Shown here in pieces: positions 22,305 to 35,700 of a stretch of 64,000 bases of DNA (positions within the stretch are counted from its first letter, which is position 1; each line of letters starts with the position of its first letter). Made by a program: the position numbers and the translations under genes. The notes under the pieces are model-generated. The model was not told the origin of the DNA and did no database searches. It saw only the letters and a program-made list of their open reading frames with translations. Source of the DNA: Pontederia crassipes (Eukaryota > Streptophyta > Magnoliopsida > Commelinales > Pontederiaceae); assembly GCA_030549335.1 (NCBI GenBank), contig CM060184.1, forward strand, positions 38,891,909-38,955,908. Direction: 5' to 3'.

Positions 22305-23763
22305 CATACACAGTAAAGACTCAGATTTCGCTTGCTGATTCCTCCAGTAATTTATTTCAACAAATATGCGTTCTTCATCTGTTCAAGAATCAATTAGGCA
22401 TCACGGTGCTGAGGGAACAGGAATTGTTGCAGGCATATATATGTATATAGGATACGGACGAACAGATCTGCTAATCTAATTAGTGGGGATCTTATTTCAT
22501 ATTGTCTATGTCTCTCTGATAGTTACCTTAATCCGTTGGTAAAAAGAACTTCTAGTGTGCAACATGTGAAGAGAAAAGGCATCCATTCATGCGCTGAATT
22601 ATTCCTGTGTTTTGCACAGTTGGGGAACTACAACTCCTTTGAGGGTGTTCTCTACTGCAGGCCTCATTTTGATCAGCTTTTCAAGATGACTGGCAGCCTG
22701 GACAAAAGCTTCGAAGGTAACTAATCACTAATTTTTTTCAGCAGAATTCCTTCCACACTTTACATCCCCCCGCTTCCCACTCTGACACAGAAAATTGCCT
22801 GAAACTTGCATTCATCAGGAACTCCAAAGGTTGTTAAGCCAGAGAAGCCTATTGATCCAGAGGTATCCACACTACGTTCTATTTCTTTTCATCCCGAATA
22901 GTTTTGGTTGCAGAAAAATCTAGTATTTTACCTATCTGATTCTGATTCTTAACTTGTTCTTAATTTTAAAAGGAAAAAAAAAAAGAACTAGACACACTTA
23001 TCTGAACTATTTTTCTTCTGTTATATATCTTTCACAGCCATTGCTGATTTCTGAATGGATTTGCTTTACAGACAGCTAACAAAGTTTCCGGCGCCTTTGC
23101 TGGTACAAGAGAGAAGTGCTTTGGATGCAAGAAGACTGTTTATCCTATTGAGAGGGTAATATGTTTACCTCTTCCACCATCTTCTCTCCCAAAATGTTCA
23201 ACTTCATCAGTCTTTTCTACTGTTTCCAATTCCACAACTAGGGAAAAATATTGGCAAGACCCAAAGTTTATGAATGCGCTTTGAAGCATGAGTTCCTCCA
23301 AGATAAAGTTCGAGAATCAAGAACACTAGAAAGTTTACTCCAGCAACAGTTAACTATCTCAGTTTTTACCTACTGTCCTCCACATACCACAACTAAGGGA
23401 AAGCAAACAAGTTTATGCATTTCTTAAGCTTTGAGTCATGAGCTCCGACTCAAAGTTCCTCCAAGATCAGCAATTGTTAAAGAACATTAGAAAATTTACT
23501 CCAAAGGAAAGAAGTCATATATAAAATTCCCAATCATTTTTGTGTAGGTGACCGTCAACAACACTTTCTACCACAAGACCTGCTTCAAATGCACTCACGG
23601 GGGATGCGTCATCAGCCCCTCAAACTACATTGCACATGAGGGGAAGTTGTACTGCAAGCACCACCACATCCAACTCATCAAGGAGAAAGGAAACTTCAGC
23701 CAGCTCGAGAACGACCAAGAGAGGGTCCTGCGGGAGGCGGCGGATGCATCATCGTCATCGTAA
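22026..23763 (+). CDS. WLIM1: WLIM1-type LIM domain protein
   Basis: Five exons (22026-22160, 22620-22716, 22819-22862, 23072-23155, 23548-23763) joined at GT-AG sites give 191 residues, the usual size of plant two-LIM proteins. LIM1 uses C10, C13, H31, C34, C37, C40, C58 and H61. LIM2 uses C108, C111, H129, C132, C135, C140, C156 and H159, with the C-x4-C spacing (CTHGGC) typical of plants. MAFQGTTTKC, TVYLVDKLTADNRVYHKACF and YIAHEGKLYCKHHH mark the WLIM1 subgroup rather than WLIM2 or PLIM. These proteins bind and bundle actin filaments and also enter the nucleus. The ATG follows a GA tract in the 5' leader. The tail ends in Ser repeats. All exons are intact, so the gene is probably active. 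Confidence 0.95.
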
Positions 23764-24047
23764 CCGAGTCGCACCAGCACTCTCCGTGTGCCAGAGCAGT
23801 TTTGCAGCCTATCTGTCTTGCTTAATTGCTTCATCTCCATGCACCCTGTGTGATCAACTATGGTCATTGGGGCTTGATGTTGTGGGTTGTTTTGAAGGTG
23901 TTCTCTTTAGTAGGGCTATGATAAGAAAAACCAGAATCCGGTTTGGTGTGGTTGGTTGTGAAAATTCTTGGGTTCCTTCCAGTATTGAGATACACTTTTT
24001 GATATATTTTTCCCATTTTCATATCCCATTCTTATATATTGCTTATC

Positions 24048-24053
24048 AATAAA
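24048..24053 (+). terminator. Possible polyadenylation signal of WLIM1
   Basis: AATAAA lies 285 nt after the WLIM1 stop codon, in a T-rich context. It is the first canonical signal I see downstream of the gene. Confidence 0.4.
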
Positions 24054-25770
24054 AAAAGCTTCATGAATACGTCAAGATGTGGCACAAATAAATTCCTTCA
24101 TGCTAAATCAGCCGAGTCAACAATTTGTCCAAAATACCTTAATAAGTATAATCTCCCCATTCGATCAGATTTAATCAGGAGGACAATTGAACTCCGATTA
24201 CAAAACTCCTCTGGTCAAGTCACTTTGAGAGAGAAAAAAAAAACTTCAACGATTTAATCCTTGAAACCAGAGAAATATTATGGTAAATTAATTACGAAAT
24301 GACGCATATGCTTCATTTGAGGGCCAAACAGCCTGTGACATCAAAAGAAAAGAATTGTCAAGGATGTAGTCACGAGATCCACAGCAGCTCATGAGTTGAC
24401 ATGAATGCATGGATGGATACATATGTACACACTAACACTAATCATTCACTCATTGATATGACTACATAACAGCATGCTCCATGATTTCCAGATTGATTCA
24501 TGACTATGTCAGCAATAATATCACGTTCCCTTGCTATTCCACTGGATGACATGCGGTGTATTCATCTGAGACTTGTGTTTGGTTTGTGAATAAACTTTAT
24601 TGGAATTATAAGTACAATATACGTTCTTATTTATTCTAAAAAGTAAAATTGTTTTAGTTATATTGTGTTTGAAAATACAATGTTATTGAAAAAGCAAATA
24701 AGAAGTGGCATAGTTTTATTCTTGCTATCAACGAGAATCGATATTCCGTTGTAATGATTACAAAAAGAGTGATTTGATTACTTTTTAGATGATTTTAAGA
24801 AAAAATAACGTAAGCATAGTCTAAATTATGTTTGACATTATTATTACAATAATTAATTATTGAACAATTTATTCATGTACCAAACACCCTCGTGCTTACC
24901 GGAATCACTGAAGAACAGTTTTGCTGCAAGCTCACTCCAATAAATCTATTCTCGAGTGTCAAAATCATTTTTCAAGATTAGTTCACAGAAGAATTAAAGT
25001 AATATTCAATTAAACTCAAAGGGGGAAAAAATCCCAATGGAACTCCGGCGCCGAGGTTGTGATAGATGATGCTTTCAATGTGCTAGGAGCAAGAGTTCAA
25101 GCAAAATCGTTCTTAGATATTTGGGAAAACAAATTCTGAACAACACTTGCGATATGGTCTAGTTCCGAGGTTGAACATTCATTCTAGGGTACCGAGTTCC
25201 TCATGACCTCGATATATTAAGCAATATCAGATCATCAGTTTCAATTTCACCATCAGGCTTCATAAATTGATAAGTTTATCTTACATGAGGTTTTTGTTGG
25301 ATAAATGAAATAAACAAAAAAGCTGTTAGAATGGGAGCTTAAAACCAGATGCTTATTTACCTTGCAGAATATGATTTACAGTAATGATATTTTCTGAGAC
25401 ATACATTACCAATCTTCTTTCAATCTCAACTCTTTTGTCTCAGGCAATGAGGTGGAAGGAAAAAAATTCGTCATGACATCTTCAGCAGCAAATCCAAGAA
25501 ACAAAATTAAGTAGAAGATGAAAATATCTGATTCACTAGCTTGCAAGAAAGGGATGAGTGAACATTTACACTGAAGCTACAACGAGTGTAGGAGCAATAA
25601 TTAGCAGAAGATAACTCATGTCACTGGTGGGGTATATTGTAAATGAACTCTTGGCTGAGTTAACAGCTCAACCATCTCTAACTTTTCATAAATTCAGTTT
25701 CCATTTGGTGCATCCCAGATATCACTCTCACATCCCTTATTGTGTCTGCCTTTGGTTTTTAGACAGGCAC
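24054..25770. other. Intergenic stretch between WLIM1 and the F-box gene
   Basis: AT-rich DNA with short open frames only. No domain, RNA gene or clear transposon end seen. Confidence 0.4.
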
Positions 25771-25900
25771 AAAGCCATTAGTATCATAATTTCAAAAGTT
25801 CTCCACACATCCATTCCTTGAGGTTGATAATTAGTAAAGCCATTAGTATCATAATTTCAAAAGTTCTCCACACATCCATTCCTTGAGGTTGATAATTAGT
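25771..25900. repeat. Perfect 65-bp tandem duplication
   Basis: Two head-to-tail copies (25771-25835 and 25836-25900) starting AAAGCCATTAG and ending GATAATTAGT are identical in my reading. Identity suggests a recent duplication, or an assembly artefact. Confidence 0.9.
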
Positions 25901-26240
25901 AATCAGTTTCTAAAATCCACTTGGATGGCAAAAAGCTGCATATTATCAAGATAGTAAGCATTGATTACATATTTCCTTGATGTCAGATTACAAACACCGA
26001 TTAAATTAACATCTATCATCGTGTTCAGATGTAAAATCTGAATTTGTGACTTGGGTCAAGCAATTTGTGCAGAATAGATAGGGAAAAAAAATGAAATAAG
26101 CTGTACATTACAAAATGTATAAGAACCACGGATTCATTAAAACATCATAGAAGACATCAAAGAAGTATGTTTTCTATAGGCAGGAAGCTGCCTTATTTGA
26201 TTTACAGGATCACCCAGAGAGTGAACATGTATAAAATGGA

Positions 26241-27763
26241 TTATATGCTAGAATTGCTGCACAAGTATTCAACAGTGTCAAGAAGAGTACCATTTAAACT
26301 GATATGCTTCATATCAATGATATAGTTATTGCGGAGGAATCCAAACCCAAAAGTCCCATCATCATACTCCCATATCCTACCTTCCACATTTCTCGGATCA
26401 CCCGAAGAGCTTGGAATCACCAAGTCATAACTAGAGTTGATACAGAGAATGTGAGAGACAACTTGGCTCGTCGAATTCGAAGCACCAGGATGAATATGAT
26501 CACGGACCACATACAAGTCCCCTTCTTCTTGAGGAAATGGGGGCTCAATAAACGTGGCATTCGAAGTCCAGAAGACTGGGGAATAACCTAAGAATTGTTC
26601 CGCTACTTCACCAACCCTTCTACAAGTAATTCCACCAACATCATCATAGGCAACGAGATAGAATTCGAGGACCATGTCATCGGAAATGCCCTATGGGAGG
26701 CAGTGCTTATTATTGAGAGGCACACAATGTTTTTAACCGATGTCAAAAGAACTAACATGCAAACAAGTATGTAAGATTTAAACAAAGAAGACATTTTGTC
26801 AAACACGAAATTAACAAACGGTAGAGGAGCAAGCACCTTCCACAAACCCTGCAGTGGGCGTTCTGAAGTCGGACAACTGTTCACGATCTTGACGAAATGC
26901 TCAGCCTCCCAAAGCCGCTGCCTCCCAAGCCGCCCTTTTTCCTTCTTCCGCTGTCTTCTCAACGACTTGTCGCCGCTGGGGCTCGTCCGGTTTGCCAAGT
27001 ACTGATAGATTTCCGACATCAGCCGGTCAGGAGGGGACGTACTCTCAATCCCCATCAAATCCTCCGACGAACCATAACCCCGGGCATCCGTGTAAAGGCT
27101 CCGGTTCTCTTCAACAACAAAATGGTTAGAGCCCATAAAGCTGACCGTCACCGGAACCAATTCGGAGGCCGAAGACGAACCCACGGGATCGCGAGCAACA
27201 TTGGGGCAATCTGCCCCGTCAATGGGATGAAGGAAGCTGACGGGCTCTCCGTGGGGAGAGAGGCCGAGCCAGAGGAAAGGAAGCTTAAGGACGCCGTATC
27301 CATCGCCGGAGGACGGGGACACTCGGGAAGCCGTTATGTAAGAGGGTCCCCATTCGAATAAGACTAGCGTCGGAGTTCCCTGGGCTCCATGGCCAATACG
27401 GCGCCAGAATCCGATGAGGTTCTCCCAGCGGTCGAGCGCCTTGTATAGGCGAGCAAAGAGGGAACCTCCGCGACAGGAGAAGCCAGGGGACGCAACGGCG
27501 CCGCCATCACCGGGGGTCGCGGCGGAGGAAGGTATCCAGGATCCGAGGCTTGTCTTGGAGCCCCAGCGGCGGTTGCACATGGCGAACCAGAGCGGTAAGC
27601 TTCCGGACGCCGAAGCGCCGCAGAGGGAAGCGAAGCGGCGGGAGGTGCAAACGAAGGCGGAGATCTCGGCGGGGGAGAGGAAGGAGAGGATGTTGATCTG
27701 CACGTCCTCCGGGAAGTCCTCGAACGACATCGCCGGAGAAGGCAACCGCGGTGGCGACGCCAT
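26241..27763 (-). CDS. F-box protein, FBXO31-like (At3g12350 type)
   Basis: Two exons, 26837-27763 and 26241-26690, with a 146-bp GT-AG intron, encode 458 residues. The F-box lies at about residues 14-48 (FEDFPEDVQINILSFLSPAE, then CTSRRFASLC), followed by a GC-rich stretch and a region like the substrate-binding domain of F-box only protein 31 (LWFAMCNRRW, RWENLIGFWR, LFEWGPSYITASRV). Exon 2 supplies the last strands (GITCRRVGEVAEQF, GDLYVVRDH, RIWEYDDGTFGFGFLRNNYI). Such proteins link substrates to the SCF ubiquitin ligase through SKP1. I chose the start at 27763 because the upstream in-frame Met at 27877 adds a low-complexity leader; it remains possible. The N-terminal half is strongly GC-rich, as in many monocot genes. 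Confidence 0.9.
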
Positions 27764-28655
27764 GGCGCTAAGTGAGAGCTCGAGCTCGAGCTTGCGTTCG
27801 GGCGGCTGTTCGTCGGCGGCAGACGGGACGGGACGAGACCCGACGGACGGCTGTTTGGTGGAAGGGCGACACGTCACGTTTCAGTGGTTCGTGGCCTCTT
27901 TGACAGGGAACTGAGGCAAAAAAGGGCATATTCCAGTCCGTTTGGTCCAGGATCCTAATGGACCGGGCCCAATAAGAGTGTGAGGAGTGTATTGCTTTGG
28001 GAAATTGGGCTGGATTTATAAGCCCCATTCAGAAAATAGATAGACAAATAAATAAATAGATAAATGTGCGGTGTATACCAAATTATCCAAATGTGTATAC
28101 CATTCAGAAAAAGAAACATTTGCATGATTTCAAAAAAATATATATATATATATATATAATATGTATAATTTATCCATATATATTATTTGATAATTAAAAT
28201 ATCTTTCGTTATAGATATTTTATGTTTTTTATTATAATATAAAAACAATAATAACATAACAAAAATGTGCTTAAAATAAAAAAAAGGTAAAAAAGTAGGA
28301 AAAAAGTTAGAATGTAATATTTTTTATATTTCGGTTGGAGGGATAACATTGTGATGTCATTTTTTTATTTGATTTTACATTTTTCGGAATTTGACCAAAG
28401 ACAATTCTAAATTGATATTTTGGCTATATTCTCAATTTTTAAATATATTTTAACATTTTTTTCTTCACCCAAATAAGACTTGTAAGAGCATTCGGTTCCA
28501 TTTTTTTTTCTCTTCAAAGCAAAGTAAGACATCACAATACCAAATTGCTTCTAACAGTGTAAAACTGATAGGTTCCTGACCAAAACCACCACAGACACTG
28601 GTGGCATGTATTTTGTCTTATTTTATTAATATATAAAGAAAATTATGGTACATAT
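27764..28655. other. Promoter side of the F-box gene, AT-rich beyond
   Basis: GC-rich until about 27860, then AT-rich with a short (AT)n run near 28138-28160. No further gene is seen. Open frames at 27768-28028 are antisense to, or upstream of, the F-box gene and lack any domain. Confidence 0.4.
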
Positions 28656-29087
28656 CAATATTGTCAAGATATCAATTTATATCTTAAGATCTTACAATTT
28701 TACGAACTTTTTTCGATCTCGATCTTATCTTCAAAATCTTAATACGTTTTTAATTTTAGTCACACGATCTTACGATCTTATCCGATCCTATATGATCTCA
28801 TATGATTAATATAATTATTAAATATTAATTAAAAATATATTTATGATAATAAGAATTAATTTATATGAAGTTAAATATATTTTTTATTTTTAATATAATT
28901 TGACTTAAGAATCGATAAAAAATATTTTAATGGGGTATAATTTAATATTTTAATATGAAAAAATTATCAAAAATATATTTATTATTTTAAAAATATATTA
29001 TTTTATTAATAAATAGGATCTTACGATCCTCAATTCGATCTTCGATTTTATGACCCTCACCCGATAATCCCGATCTTGACAACTTTG
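28656..29087. mobile_element. Short element with CAA(T/A)(A/G)TTGTCAAGAT ends
   Basis: The left end CAATATTGTCAAGAT and the reverse complement of the right end, CAAAGTTGTCAAGAT, match at 13 of 15 positions. The subterminal regions are full of GATCTTACGATC-like words in both orientations. The shape recalls hAT-derived miniature elements, but the 8-bp flanks (gtacatat, ataggcat) do not match, so the family is uncertain. Confidence 0.5.
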
Positions 29088-30276
29088 ATAGGCATAGCTA
29101 CACAAATATGATCACTTTTATTCGACTAAGGGAAAAAAAAAGACTATTACTTTTAGTTTTTAATTAGGTTGTTTGTTGGTTTATCAGAGTTTCTTTTTCA
29201 TTTGAAAGCTTTAGTTATTGACATGTTGTTAAGAATCGCAGATAAAAAAAAAGGATGTATATTAATCCACAATCATCGTAACTGGAGGAGCCATACTTTT
29301 TCTCGCAAGTGGGTGCACAAATACTTCACTATTTTATTTAATAAATATATCAATATTGAATTACACTTTCACATCAACTTATATTTCTCATTTGTAATGC
29401 TTGCTTAATATCAAAATATTTTTCACATAAGTAAAACTATTATCATTTTGCGCTCGTTTACAAAGTATATGCAAGGGTTGTATGCTTTTTATTGTTGTAA
29501 ATGAAAACACATAAACTATTAATTAATAAACAGAACATTGTGGTTTATGAAAATAATAACACTGAATCCTTTAAAAAGATGACAACAACATATTATTATG
29601 TTTTCAAAGAAAATGGTTAATTACTTTAAAGTTTATTACAAGTGAAAAGTAAAAATATCGACTATGCGATATTATGATAAGTGGATTATGTATACATATG
29701 CATGATTGCAGATAATACATGTAACAAACCATATACGTGCTCAAGAAGGGCAGCTCAACAGACATTAATCCGATTTCTATTGATCGATTTTCTCAGAATA
29801 TCGTAATATTAAAAAAAAGTATCCACAAGTTTACGACCTGGATAAAGGATAAAATCTGGAATATCATAATAAGTGGATTATGCATATGCATAATTGTAGA
29901 CAATAGAAGTGTCATTACGAAATGAAATTTAATTTTTATTATCTATCGAATCACAAGTATAACTTGATAATTTAATGAAAGAGAAAATAGAATTTATCGT
30001 GAAGAATAAACAAAAAGAAATAACATAAAATACTGTGTCAATTAGCATAGATTATTGATTCGAACTTGTGCACGTGATATGCACTCTATTGCACTGAACG
30101 ATATGAACAAAGATACAAAATCAACCAACACGGCTAGTTGAAACCTTTATTTTTTTTTCCAAGTTTCATGTGAGACAACTTTATTTTTAATTGGGTAAAA
30201 AACTACAAAATCTATCTATCTAATAATTTATTATTTATTTATGCACCTATTGACATCCACTTAGCTCGGTCATCGA
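29088..30276. other. Gene-free AT-rich stretch
   Basis: AT-rich DNA with an imperfect direct repeat (GATAAGTGGATTATG near 29675 and ATAAGTGGATTATGC near 29867). No gene seen. Confidence 0.4.
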
Positions 30277-30284
30277 CTATAGGC

Positions 30285-31292
30285 CAATGTTGTTAGGACC
30301 GGACCGGACAACGATCCGGATAGATGTCCGTTTCAGGTCGAATCGGTCGGACCGAATAATAATAAAATATTATATTTAATATGATATACTAAATTAAGTT
30401 ATATTTTGGTTATATACATATGTAAAAATGTAATTATACAAAAAAAATAACAATCATAAATTTATATTTTAAGATTTGATGTTAAAATTATTACACACTT
30501 AATAAATTAAAATCTTATTTAATTCTGTTATTATATATAAATTTTCTATTCTTTAAATTTTTGCATTTCATATTTTTTTTATGTTAAAAGTAACGAACAA
30601 ATATTTTTTCCGAAAATATTATAACTAATATTAAATTTGAACTTATTATGTAAATAAAATTCAAATTTATGTATATATATTATTATATATGTACTATATT
30701 ATATTAAGTCTATTATACATACAAGAAAGAAGTTTGCACTATTCATCCCCAACTAATTTATTTAATATAATAAATATTATATATAATATAATAAGTATAT
30801 AATTAACTTATATTATAATATATATTTATGATATTAAAAATATTGAATAGAATTATAATCCATTATTAAAGTTCAAAGTGTAACAAGCTCTAGATTAAAT
30901 GAAGAGATAAAGAACAAGTAATGTATACAAATATAGTCTCACATTACTAATAGAAGGGAGATAGGAGTAGAGTGCCAAGTATTAATAAGGGAGGAGGGTC
31001 ATGGGTCAATATCATTGTTATGGAAAAAGTCCATCTTTGAATATTTTTTAAATTTATGATAATAAAAAATATTTATTAACAAAAAAAATTTAGAAAACCG
31101 GTTGGCCCATGAACTGCGGTTTAACTCGGTTTTGATTGGTTCTTACCGATTTTGACTGGTTTTTGACCGGTCTGAACCGGTTCAATCCAGTTTGATTAAG
31201 GGTTCGGTTTTGGAACTTAGAATGGACTGACTGTCGGACCGGTCCGACTGGCCGGTCCGACTGGCCGGTCCGGTTCGATCTTAATAACACTG
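30285..31292. mobile_element. hAT-type nonautonomous DNA element, 1008 bp
   Basis: The ends are CAATGTTGTTAGGACCGG and, on the reverse complement of the right end, CAGTGTTATTAAGATCG. Both sides are flanked by the exact 8-bp duplication ctataggc (30277-30284 and 31293-31300), the size made by hAT transposases. The subterminal parts are packed with ACCGG/CCGGT words, dense at 31100-31280, which could be transposase binding sites. The AT-rich middle codes for nothing recognisable. A relative is at 56229-56920. Confidence 0.85.
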
Positions 31293-31300
31293 CTATAGGC

Positions 31301-32763
31301 CCAATCATGATATATGTGGCTTTACGATCAAAGTATGTCAACAAAATAATTATTATATAAGTAAGTCAAATTTAATTTATTGAATATCACCCTTTATAAG
31401 TAGATTTGACATCACAATTACCATTTTATCCGAAAAAAAAATGAACTCATCATGGAACGACAACTGTAATAATAGGTCATTTGAATCACATTTGCACAAT
31501 TTGATTAGTGAGGCTGTATAGAATTAAATGGTCGTTTTAGTTGGATAACGAATGAGAATGATTATTCCACATAAAAAAGTTTGCTGTGTGTATCACAAGA
31601 TACGGGAAAAAGTTGATTATTTGTATAAACAGAAAAGAAAGTTTACTATCATTCTGCTCCTGATAAAATTCAATCAGATTATCCTTCTATTAAATTAAGT
31701 ATCATTCTGCTCCTGGATAAGGATAAGATCCTCGACTTGATTGGTGGAGTCACTAACTCTGACTTCGAATTAATTGCCACCAACTCCAAAATGAATAAAT
31801 TCTTCACTCGTTCAAACGGCCTTAAAAATTAAAATACTTTTGTTTGACGTCAAAACGACATGAAACTTGTAAAATAAAATAAAAGATTTCGAGGTCACGA
31901 ATCCTTGCTCTCTGGACTTTTTTTATTTCAAAAATGTTATCCAAGAGCTGCTGCATACGTATCTTTATTTGCTTATTTCAGCATAAATAAATGATGTTAT
32001 TGATGAGTAGAACTTGGAATCGTAGTAGAGTGGAGTCGAGTAAATCAAACTTGGATCATTTTGGGCCGCAGTCGATCTCTAGCTTATGCATGATAACAAG
32101 AACTTTTGCCCAAGACATTGTTGCGGCAAATATGTTCCAAGTACGATGAAAGCCCATTAGAATTAGACAACAGCAGGAGGTGCTTTCGAATTACCAATCA
32201 AAACATGTCAATATAGATGCAATGGTGGAAGAGCAATAATTATAATATATAATTCATAATGGCCAACTCTGCTGGTAAGCTCATCTTCTCCATTTATTTC
32301 ATGGCTCCCGCCCCTCCAATCACGAGATAGTGCATTCGGCATTTCCCATTTGACATTACATGACTCGTGGCACATCTATCACGAAATGTGAAATGAACTT
32401 GTAGCATGATAGTTCCGACCTTAAATTTTTATAAGGATAAATTGCACAAATTATCCTTCAACTTGAATTGTCCTTCCAACTTTGGGTCGATAACTACTCG
32501 ATTCTCAAACTTCAATTTGAAATGTCCTCAATCTTTATAGTACCTAAGAATTACATGTAATCTTTGAAAAGGGGGCTGACGCCTTTTGTGTTCACAATGA
32601 ATTACATGTAATTATCTTAAACTGCTGAGTGGTATAGTAACTACGAAGCTGCAACTAAAGTCTTGAACTCGTAATTACACATGATTATCCAATTCCCTGT
32701 TGCTACGATATACACAATGAATCAATTATACCTTAATCCACAGACATCGTCACTAAGGTGCTG
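31301..32763. other. Gene-free stretch downstream of the coiled-coil gene
   Basis: No gene seen. On the minus strand the part next to 32763 should include the 3' untranslated region of the coiled-coil gene; a possible AATAAA on that strand lies near 32290. Confidence 0.4.
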
Positions 32764-35700
32764 TTACAGACTTAACTGTAAGATCTCCTTTAGGAATGCA
32801 GATGCCAGTAACAAGAGCTCTACCATCTCCAGCCCCGCAGCAGAAACAGCATCAATTTTCTTGCTTCTTGGTGTATCTGAAATGTCTGATGGCTCCTCGA
32901 GATTGTCACAAGTGATTGCATCAGCTCCATCACCAGACCAGCTTAGAGGAAGTGAGCTGCTGAGGGCAGTCTTAAGCTGGTTTGCCTCAGTTACAACATT
33001 GCTCAAATTTCCAAGGCTACCTTCTGATGAATTCAATGACGTAACGTCATTTTGCACCTTCAACACAAATCACCTTAAGGTTTCAGAACATCTTAGTAGC
33101 AAAGAGAAACAATATCCAATAAGTAATAATCTTAAACATGAAAAATAAGAAGATTCAATGACTAGCTAGGGATACAAAAGAACCGCAAAGAATGGACAAG
33201 AACTTCTGCTAGCTCTGCCACCTACATTGGGGAGATCTTGAAATAGTCTCCATATACCAAGCATGAATAAGATATCAAGGCACAGCTAGCATAAATCCAA
33301 ATTGTTCAGAAAATCTTTGTAGCAAAGAAACAACATATATGAATAATAATCTTAAACATGAAACATAAGGAGATTCAATGATTTGCTATAGATACAAAAG
33401 ACTAAAGAATGGACAAGAGCTTGCCACTCTGTCAGCTCACAACACTCCAAAGCCTACATTTGGGAGATCTTGAAATAGTTCTCATAAGCTCATCATGATT
33501 AAATATTATGGTACAGCTCGTGACGAATTAAATTTTATACTGATGTGTGTGTTTTGAGAAGGGGAAGGATGTTTATCCAATTGTGGTTGGCATCCACATT
33601 GTATTTATAATTATAATAAAAGTTAAAGTATGGTGGGAAACAAATAAACAAGAATCAACCACCCAAAACGAAATGCCCCAAAAAAGAATCACCCCGAAGA
33701 CCCACTCACGAATGAGGAACATTGCTTGGTGTACAATGGCATTGTTCGACAGTGAAAATGGTACAATTCTGCTAGAGCCAAATGGGCCATATCACTGCCA
33801 TGATCAACTCTGACTGCCTCACTTGTCATGGGTTCTCAGTTCACTGTACGTCAGAAGGTGTCGGTGTTAGCGAGGTCCGCATCTGTCATTTGTATTTAGC
33901 TCATGACCTCCCAGATGACTTCACAATCGAAGAATAGGCACGCGACATCCTCCTCAGCCCCGCAACATATGACGCATGATATGTCATTGTGCTCAATAGA
34001 TGGATCTCCAAATGAAGTGGCAATGAGCCTAGCCGGTGTTGTGCACTCTGGAAGAAAGTGGAGGTAGAGGCACATGCTGAGAATTGTCCCTCGAGCTAGA
34101 TCCATTCATCTCATTGAGATGCATCTGGGCGCTGCGACTAGATCCTCTCTAGTAGTAGTAACTCAGAGGTGTGTTGGTCGGAGAGTGAAGTGCGGAAGAG
34201 GGATGTCCATGAACTTTTTCCTGGGCCCCATGATGCTGTTCAAGGCTCCGCAACTACCACTCATGATGCCAAAAGAAAAAGGCTGTCCCAGAGCTAAGGA
34301 TGACCACCATGGCTGCACAAGGGTCAAGGGGTATCAATGCCGAGATGTCGCGCCAAAAAATGGATGCCCCTTGTTAGGACTCCCAATATAGACCCCTGCC
34401 ATAGCACGTGAAGAAGACTGCACTCCATAAATCCTGCGCTCCATAAGTCCTCGGTTGTGTCCATGATCTGCCCAACACACCATGTGAGAGAACACAATTG
34501 GTGCATAGAAGGTCGTGTATACCAAGGCCCCCTTGAGATGTGGGGTGACAGACATGCGGTGCACAACCCTGCCAAAAGAAGTTGCTCATCGGTGCATCTA
34601 AACGTCATTCCACCACCATAGGCATCCACAAGGCAGACATGCAGTAGGTGGGGAGGAACTATAGGACCGATCTCAACAAGATGAGTCGCCCCTCCCAACA
34701 ATCCCGAAACAAGTTGTGAACTCCAGCCTTGAAAGTCATCAAGTTGGTGCTCCATGCACTCGATGATTGGCACCCAGCCTCGTGAGCCGATGTGGCGATC
34801 AGATTGTAGGAGGCCCAGATATGTAATTGTCTAATCGGCAATGAGCTGATCCGCACCTGGAGCACCTCTGCAAAACATGTCACTTCCATTCTTGTCATGC
34901 CAAAGGGGATGAAAGATTGACTTTGGTGTGGTTAATTCTGAAGGATGATACCATCCCGACTAACTCTACCAAGATGGTTGTCCTTCGTTCCATTGAGCTG
35001 GAGCCCTTGATAAAGAACAGGGTGTCACAGGAGGTGAACCAGGCTCCTTGAGTCCAACCAGGGGCAGGATCCAACAATGATGCCCAACATGTCAAAAAGG
35101 TGCCTATGGCAAGTGCATCAGCATCCAAAACGAAAAAGAGCATAAGAGCGAGTGGGCAGCCCCGGTGTATTCATTGCGGCTACACCCATTCCCCAGTGGG
35201 AGCCTCGTTGACCACAATCGAGAATGAGGCTATGGATACACAGCGCTTCATCCACAAAATCCAAATCGATGGGAAGCCTCGAGCCTACAGTAGTGCCACA
35301 AAAATGACCATGAGAGGGTGTCATAGACCTCAGGAAAAATCTACCTTCCATAAGAATCCACTACGGCTAGAACGTTGCCAGGTGGCGATAATCTCAGAAG
35401 CAATAGTGTAGCTATCGACGACGGAGCGACCCTGAATGAAAGTTGTCTGCACCTAGTGGACAAGGTTAGCTAGCACCTTTCTCAGCTTGTTTGCCAAAAC
35501 CATTTCCAAGATAAGGTATGTGGCATTGGACAAGGCAATAGGCCGACAGTCCTCGAACTACTCCGTTCGAGTTCGCTTGGGCAGGACTGCTGGAGGGGGC
35601 CTCCTGACTGATGTACATGCCGGCATCCCTAGCTTCAGGTCGCTGGAGGGTCTGTTGTTGACGTTGTGGATGCAGGGGGATGGAGCTTGTGAACAGCGCG

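Noticed and set aside
26897..27914. Plus-strand frames across the F-box gene
   Set aside because: They are antisense reflections of the GC-rich F-box exon.
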